64,000 nt of DNA from Mastacembelus armatus (taxonomy: Eukaryota > Chordata > Actinopteri > Synbranchiformes > Mastacembelidae): positions 62,001 through 126,000 of the forward strand of contig NC_046633.1 of the NCBI RefSeq assembly GCF_900324485.2, written 5' to 3'. The position numbers were made by a program, and so were the translations under genes. The notes under the pieces were generated by a model. That model was given only the letters and a program-made list of their open reading frames with translations. It ran no database searches and was not told the origin of the DNA. This document shows, piece after piece, positions 60,642-64,000 of the stretch (its first letter is position 1; every line of letters starts with the position of its first letter).

Positions 60642-63264
60642 TCAGTCCAGCGGACTTTGGAAGATGAGTCTGACGCAGCTGGACTCTTCTCTCAGCGGCA
60701 CGATGCAGAACGGACAGGCGGCGTGGAAGGTGTGCGTGCCGTGGGGCAGCAGGATCTGACCCCAGTACGCTGTGGTCTTCTCCGAGCAGACATGACCACA
60801 GGGGACGAAGGCGTGGGTGGGGGGCTCCGCGTCCACATAGAAGGCCGCCTCGCAGCCCAGCCACAAAGGGACATAGGGGCCCCGCGCCCGGCACATGGGG
60901 CACTCTCTCTCCTGACACGCCGCTTCCACCTCGGGGTCCCGGCGCCCGCCCCAGCTGTGGTAACCATGCACGTGGCCGCAGCGCAGGTAGGCCCAGGGCT
61001 GCTTCTCATCCAGGACGTCCTTGCGACGCAGGCTGGGAAAGGCCAGCGTGTTGAAGCCCACGGGGCACTGAGGCCGCCCGGCGTTCAGCTCCTGCCGCAG
61101 CGCCTCCAGGTGCTTGACAGTGGGGGTGTGCGCCAGGCCCTCGGCCGTCCGCCACAGCAGCGTAGCACCACACAGGTCGATGAGCGAGCCGTCCACCAGC
61201 TCGTTTGACTCAGAGTCCACCTGAGGACGACACGAGGAATCAAACACGTCAATCGCACAACGTCTTTCAAATTCATGTGTGCTGTTAGAACTGACCGATA
61301 AAAACCTGCTGCGGACCAGGAGTCCGAGCCGCGACAGCAGGCCAGAAGGTAAACAGTAATTTATTACAAGCTTCAACTGTATCATGTACAGTAAATATAT
61401 GGGCATACAGACTCACTGGTCCTCATCAGTAACAGGCCAATTACAGGGTCAAACCATGATGACAAAAAACAGGACAATCCAGCCTGAGAAGTAAACAGGT
61501 AAATGTAACCGAACACAACTTGCAGGTGCCTGCGTCAGTTTCTGTGACGTTTTACAGAAATCTGTCTGCACAGAATCTGCTGCTTCAAGGCCAAACTGCT
61601 GTTATTTCCCCTTAAGCGTCTGACATGACTTCCTGTTGATCTGTCAACCTCTCACTCAGCATGTTTCTGAAAATGTGACACGCATCAGCACCTCCCATTA
61701 GAACTGTTCCTCAGACTCTCTTACAACGGTGAGAGCTCGTCCTCTGTTGAGGCTCCCGAGGCCTCAGTCTGACGGGCTGATGGAGTTTAACAGTGTTTTT
61801 AATGGACCAGGATTATTCCTCATTTTTGACAACCAGATTTATTTGATCTTTTAATGTGACTTTGAATCAGGTGACATCATAAAATACAAACACTGAATGT
61901 GTAAAGATGATAAAGTTCATCTCTAGGAAATTTCTGAGTCAACTATGTGACCCTGTTCAGAAAGGAAACAGCTGAGTGTGGCTGACCCATTTCCTCTCAC
62001 ACACACACACACACGCACACACACGCACACACGCACACACACACAAAAGGTCACAGCTGCTGTGTCGCTGCTGTTCTGTTAAACCTGCTGAGTGCACACG
62101 TGTTCGCTGTGTGACCCACCATCTTGCCTCTCTGCTGAGCCGATCTGGTCTCCCGCAGCATGAAGACGTTGCCGCAGACTGAGATTTCCCTCCACAGGCC
62201 GGGTTTGGAGTCCTGGCTGAAACCATGGCGTGGGTGCATCACCAGAACACCATTGGTGGTCAGACCGTCCATCTGACCGTCTTGCATCCTCCACTTGGCT
62301 GCTTTCTCCTGTGAAGACATAAAAAATGTAAACCTCTGTCATTACACAGAACAGGGGTGCTGACAACCAGCACTGGTGAGGTCCGCATACCCCAAGGAAG
62401 ATGTTCTTGGAGGAGTCGAAGCCCGCGGCGTAGATGCGTGCAGAATACGGTGGGTTTCTTTGGCAGATGATCCGGCAGGCGAAGCGGGAGATGGTGCTCT
62501 GGACTGTCTGACCGTCTTCATTTCCCTGACCACCAGGCACCGTGTCTGTCACCACGAAGTCAATGGGATTCTCTGTAGAACGACCGATCTGGAATTAGAG
62601 ACAGTGTTAGACTGTTGGTTTGGTTTTTAAAGGAACATTATAAATGACCCTAATGAACAGTGAAAAAGGACGTTTTATTCCCAAAAACTTCCAACGTGAA
62701 AAATCCTACAACACCCAGGATGCATTGTGCATTAGATTTCCTGCTGATCACTGAGGAAGGCTTTAGGTGTCGTGGATGATACAGACCTGGAACATGTCGG
62801 TGCTGCTGTCGTGGGTGTACTCCACCACCACCGTCTGAGCCCGCGACAGGGTGTATGAAATGCTGTGCTGCTCCTTGCTGCTCACAGCCTTTAGGAACAG
62901 AACAGATTACAGCCTGGTTAAAGTATGAAAAATTGTCTAATGCTCTTTTTATGAAGTTTGTAACAGTAAGAGTGTTTAAGAATCATTGTCTATCCTGCAG
63001 AAACAGAATCCATAAAGACACCAAACGTACTGAAATCCCCCATTGCTTAATGCAGCTGCCTTGAAATATAAGAGCTCAAGTCTTTTGTTTGTACACAACA
63101 TGTGAAGGTTTCCCGGGGCTGATGGGAGTGTCACCTTGGCAGCCTGCGGGGTGCAGGATGTGTGCACCGTGCTGGGTTTCACACCGTTGGCTTTGTTTCT
63201 GCGACACAGAGCGAAGCGACTTTTCCGCCTCCCCTTGTCGCCGTTGGGCAGAGATCCGTTACAC
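60642..63264 (-). CDS. peli1: Pellino E3 ubiquitin ligase (5' partial)
   Basis: Pellino proteins ubiquitinate IRAK1 and other targets in Toll/IL-1 receptor signalling. Five coding exons are present: 63264-63135, 62888-62787, 62588-62391, 62308-62120, 61220-60642. They are phase-consistent and code for about 399 residues; the first coding exon (about 25 residues up to the LGY before NGSLPNGD) lies beyond the window. The FHA-like substrate domain is shown by NGSLPNGDKGRRKSRFAL, GVKPSTVH, ISYTLSRAQTVVVEYTHD, IGRSTENPIDFVVTDTVPG and RFACRIIC. The C-terminal RING-like domain has CGHVHGYHSWG, ECPMC, HAFVPCGHVCSEKTTAYW and AACPFC, ending RLIFQSPLD. Linkage to vps54 favours peli1, but peli2 or peli3 is not fully excluded. 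The insert after HSWGGRRDPEVEAAC differs from the human protein. Confidence 0.93.
61221..62119. other. peli1 intron with CA-rich microsatellite
   Basis: The intron before the last coding exon. It contains (CA)n with GCAC interruptions at 61998-62045. A minus-strand open frame runs on from the last exon into this intron and is not coding there. Confidence 0.7.
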
Positions 63265-64000
63265 CTGAGCACACAAGAGGAGAGACTTCTGAAAACAGAC
63301 GGATCCACAGAGTCCTTACCCTGAACGTACTGACGCTACACGAGGCTGTGTATTTAACAATCGACTGGTTAGTCCAAAATACCAAACTCTGGACTCAGTC
63401 AGATAAACACACATGTCCCTGCTGCTGCAACGTGACTCTCTTCTGTAAATTAGATTCATCCAACAGGAATATTTTCCAAATGTTTCTTTAACAGGAAGCT
63501 TTGCAGGATGTTGATATGTGGTTTCCAACTTATCCACCTGAGACGTAATTAAACTCCATTAATTTGGTAACACTATGAACAGTGTTACAGTGTCTCTGAG
63601 TGGGTGAGTCTGAAAAGAAAACTCTGAATGTTACAGGACTTTAAATCAGCCATCGGCTGGGCTGCAGGTTATCTGCAGGGCCAGACTGAACCATTCTTTC
63701 CCTGGATAGTCCAAACTTACTGTGTTTCCTTTCTTAGACAAACTCAGACCACCCTGACTCCACCGTGGCACCAAACACAACCTCCGTTTTCTCAAAATTA
63801 AACTTTATGACCAGGATAAATCTACTATAAGTCTGGCCCTTTAACTGTCAGCTGCAGACTGTCCCAGACTGTCCCAGACTGTCCCAGACTGTCCCAGACT
63901 GTCCCAGACTGTCCCAGACTGTCCCAGACTGTCCCAGACTGTTCGGTTCTACTTGTGGGCTCTGTAATAAATAAAGCAAACAAAAGGTCTGTGGACTTTG
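63265..64000. other. peli1 intron 1, continues past the window
   Basis: No first coding exon (MFSP-type start) was found here. The only notable feature is the 10-bp array at 63861-63940. Confidence 0.6.
63861..63940. repeat. 10-bp tandem repeat (8 units)
   Basis: Eight perfect units of GTCCCAGACT, preceded by a related GCTGCAGACT. Perfect identity suggests recent expansion. Confidence 0.97.

Overview
The window is vertebrate nuclear DNA from a ray-finned fish, most likely a percomorph. Split genes have short GT-AG introns, there are two intronless bloodthirsty-type TRIM genes typical of teleosts, and there are many microsatellites, minisatellites and fish-type dispersed repeats. No operon, CRISPR array or bacterial feature is present. 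The splice models were built by hand. In every complete multi-exon gene the codon phases close across all junctions and the protein length matches the vertebrate family.

Layout. 1-1500 is a 25-bp minisatellite, in what looks like the first intron of an unrecognised minus-strand gene whose first coding exon is at 1573-1668. 2000-6726 is intergenic. 6727-7923 (minus) is pgap4/tmem246, with a noncoding exon and GC-rich promoter near 8934-9070. 9070-13860 is repeat-bearing intergenic DNA. 13932-17202 (plus) is a MAL-family gene, followed by a LINE fragment at 17965-18595. Two copies of a segment of about 3.06 kb (19401-22461 and 25538-28600) each carry a 547-residue RING/B-box/coiled-coil/PRY-SPRY gene. 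Between them lie a solo LTR and a decayed coiled-coil fragment.

From 30.5 kb to the right edge four genes all run on the minus strand: lgalsl (30522-33767), slc29a1 (37044-40972, noncoding exon near 42202), vps54 (45382-55927, noncoding exon near 58419) and peli1 (60642-63264, first coding exon beyond the window). VPS54, PELI1 and LGALSL are also neighbours on human chromosome 2p14-p15. SLC29A1 is on human chromosome 6, so its place here is specific to this lineage or to fish.

The genes do not form one pathway. pgap4 acts in Golgi GPI-glycan maturation, mal in raft traffic, vps54 in endosome-to-Golgi tethering, slc29a1 in nucleoside transport, peli1 in innate signalling by ubiquitination, and the TRIM pair probably in antiviral ubiquitination. 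The most interesting signals are: the TRIM pair, whose amino-acid differences are densest in the first two thirds of PRY-SPRY; a tandem array of about 20 CTCF-core-like motifs between vps54 and peli1; a 10-bp array that supplies an AG-free tract next to a vps54 splice acceptor; a tandemly copied splice donor in lgalsl; and a plus-strand orphan terminal exon inside a vps54 intron.
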